Source of the DNA: an uncultured Oscillospiraceae bacterium
GTDB taxonomy: Bacteria > Bacillota > Clostridia > Oscillospirales > Oscillospiraceae
DNA: 6,835 nt
Reading direction: 5' to 3'
NCBI GenBank assembly: GCA_934565615.1
Contig: CAKTIH010000117.1
Span: 1-6,835, forward strand
The notes under the pieces were generated by a model. That model was not told the origin of the DNA. It was given only the letters and a program-made list of their open reading frames with translations, and did not search any database. A program made the translations under genes and the position numbers. Position 1 is the stretch's first letter. Each line of letters begins with the position of its first letter. Shown piece after piece: positions 5,870 through 6,835 of the stretch.

Positions 5870-5905
5870 ATCATTTGCATAGGATTCTATGGGATGTGAT
5901 ACGGA

Positions 5906-6217
5906 GTGGTAGAGCTCGATAATGCTGTCATTGGCGCTGTCGTAAAGCGTCTGCGAAAAGATAAAGGGAAATCGCAGGAAGTTTTAAGCGGCCTATGCGG
6001 CATTTCTCGCAGTCATTTGTCCATGATCGAAGCCGGAAGAAAGAATGTTCAGTTTGAAACTTTATGGAGGATCGCTTTTGCTCTTGAAATATCCCCCCGC
6101 ACTCTTGTGGGGTACATTGAGGATGCGCATAAAAAGCCGTCGGCAGCCCGGATGCTCCGGAAGTGCCGCATAATACCGACAGCAGCAGCTAAAACAGGCT
6201 CCGGGAATCAAAGCTGA
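5906..6217 (+). CDS. XRE-family helix-turn-helix DNA-binding protein
   Basis: Small cytoplasmic DNA-binding protein of 103 residues. Residues about 9-72 form a single HTH_XRE domain: VVKRLRKDKGKSQEVLSGLC is helix 1 and the start of helix 2, and GISRSHLSMIEAGRKN (32-47) carries the turn and recognition helix. It ends with the LWRIAFALEISPRTLV helices typical of phage-repressor-like and SinR-like folds. The remaining 30 residues are basic and low in complexity, with no recognisable effector or protease domain. The start is taken as GTG at 5906, because an in-frame TGA lies at 5897-5899 and no in-frame ATG precedes the domain. Ribosome binding is weak (GGGA 11 nt upstream). Base composition is visibly lower in GC than the transporter genes. 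It is divergent from the membrane protein gene and may repress both through the palindrome 5825-5848. Its last codons and stop lie within the terminator stem 6193-6232. The target is inferred. Confidence 0.85.
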   Translation: MVELDNAVIGAVVKRLRKDKGKSQEVLSGLCGISRSHLSMIEAGRKNVQFETLWRIAFALEISPRTLVGYIEDAHKKPSAARMLRKCRIIPTAAAKTGSGNQS

Positions 6218-6250
6218 TTCCCGGAGCCTGTTATTAAGCTTTATTTTTTT
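6193..6250. terminator. bidirectional terminator between the XRE gene and galactokinase
   Basis: AACAGGCTCCGGGAATCA (6193-6210) and its exact complement (6215-6232) form an 18-bp perfect stem with a 4-nt loop. On the plus strand it is followed by ATTAAGCTTTATTTTTTT, with a seven-T run at 6244-6250, ten bases or so after the stem. On the minus strand the stem runs directly into TTTT (with the last stem bases). It terminates both convergent genes. The left arm encodes the last residues of the XRE protein, and the TGA stop is the first three bases of the right arm. Confidence 0.88.
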
Positions 6251-6835
6251 ACACAAGATACACCCTGTGGCAGCTTCCCTCGCCGAACACATTCTCCATC
6301 GCGGTCTTGTATTCTGCAAAGTATTCATCCGGCATGAGCGCCTGCACGCAGCCGGCAAAGCCGCCGCCATGGACACGCCATGCGCCTTTTCCGCTAAGCA
6401 GCTTCTTTGAAAGCTCAAGCCCCTGCGCAAGCTTGGTATCTCCTGTGGCACTGGTAATAATATTGTTGAGCAGCTCCTCCGAGCTGCGCCCCGATTCGTT
6501 CATCAGGCGCATATACTCCGCGCCGTCTCCCGCGATGAGCGCATCGCGCATCTTGGGGACGCGGTCATTCTCATCGAAGAAGTGCATCGCGCGGCGCACC
6601 GGACGATCCGATGGGTCCCAGCCCTTGCTGCTAAACTCCGCCGGGTCGACGTCCGCGAGCACGCCCTTGTCGAAAAGGTTCGCGATATATACCATGTCTC
6701 CCGGGATGCGCGCATATGAGGTGTCAAGCCCCGCATGGCTGCCGCCCGTGTCGGTCAGGCACAGTGTCAGCCCCATAGAGCTGAAGTCGGCCTTTATCGG
6801 CGTCATCTCGCCGGTCTTGAAATCCACATACAGCG
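6249..6835 (-). CDS. galK: galactokinase, C-terminal part (start beyond window edge)
   Basis: ATP-dependent phosphorylation of alpha-D-galactose to galactose-1-phosphate, the first committed step of the Leloir pathway, in the cytoplasm. About 194 codons are visible up to the TAA at 6251-6249; the frame is open to the right edge, where it reads LYVDFKTGEM, and no start is claimed. The family evidence is the LCLTDTGGSHAGLDTSYA segment, the ARIPGDMVYIANLF helix, and near the C-terminus WRVHGGGFAGCVQALMP. That last segment is GHMP-kinase motif 3 (glycine-rich, GGGFAGC), which closes on the ATP phosphates. The sequence is most like the Firmicute galactokinases rather than mevalonate or homoserine kinases. 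The upstream missing part should hold the N-terminal galactose-binding signature and motif 2. Other Leloir genes may lie to the right. It converges with the XRE gene and is unrelated in function to the genes on its left. Confidence 0.93.
   Translation of the reverse strand, partial: LYVDFKTGEMTPIKADFSSMGLTLCLTDTGGSHAGLDTSYARIPGDMVYIANLFDKGVLADVDPAEFSSKGWDPSDRPVRRAMHFFDENDRVPKMRDALIAGDGAEYMRLMNESGRSSEELLNNIITSATGDTKLAQGLELSKKLLSGKGAWRVHGGGFAGCVQALMPDEYFAEYKTAMENVFGEGSCHRVYLV

Noticed and set aside
1..6835. CRISPR arrays, insertion sequences, tRNA or rRNA genes, attachment sites
   Set aside because: No regularly spaced repeats, transposase or integrase coding, terminal repeats or structured RNA gene signatures were seen on either strand.

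Overview
The window looks like a chromosomal segment of a moderately GC-rich, low-redundancy anaerobic Firmicute, most likely a gut Clostridia/Oscillospiraceae-type bacterium. That is an inference from Gram-positive style Shine-Dalgarno sites, a short lipoprotein signal, clostridial-looking TRAP-TAXI and galactokinase sequences, and coding regions dominated by C/G-ending codons. No mobile element, CRISPR array, tRNA or rRNA is visible.

Left part (1-4520): a LysR-type regulator, cut by the left edge, is divergent from a two-gene TRAP-TAXI uptake system. The system consists of an extracytoplasmic lipoprotein receptor and a fused 4TM/12TM permease, and it ends at a strong terminator (4486-4520). 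The 329-bp divergent region holds a near-consensus lysR promoter (minus), a plausible receptor promoter (plus), and a palindrome next to the receptor -35 box. Both predicted transcripts can fold a hairpin at their very 5' ends. A 206-bp gap between receptor and permease carries an intercistronic hairpin and a second palindrome that matches the first in 10 of 12 positions (GTGYAAATTTRC). The likely picture is a LysR protein controlling uptake of an unknown, probably anionic organic solute, with the receptor made in excess of the permease.

Middle part (4532-6217): a minus-strand polytopic membrane protein that resembles GT-C-type glycosyltransferases converges on the TRAP operon and shares its terminator. 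Its N-terminal membrane anchor is in frame but lacks a standard start codon: ATA stands where ATG is expected, with a well-placed Shine-Dalgarno site. Divergent from it is a small XRE-family DNA-binding protein of lower GC content. A 24-bp palindrome lies between the two genes and overlaps or abuts both promoters.

Right part (6249-6835): the C-terminal part of a minus-strand galactokinase (Leloir pathway) runs off the right edge. It converges with the XRE gene on an 18-bp perfect stem terminator whose right arm contains the XRE stop codon.

No obviously new multi-gene system was found. The points most worth a second look are the paired palindromes of the TRAP locus, the 5'-end hairpins, the abnormal start of the membrane protein gene, and the divergent operator near 5837.
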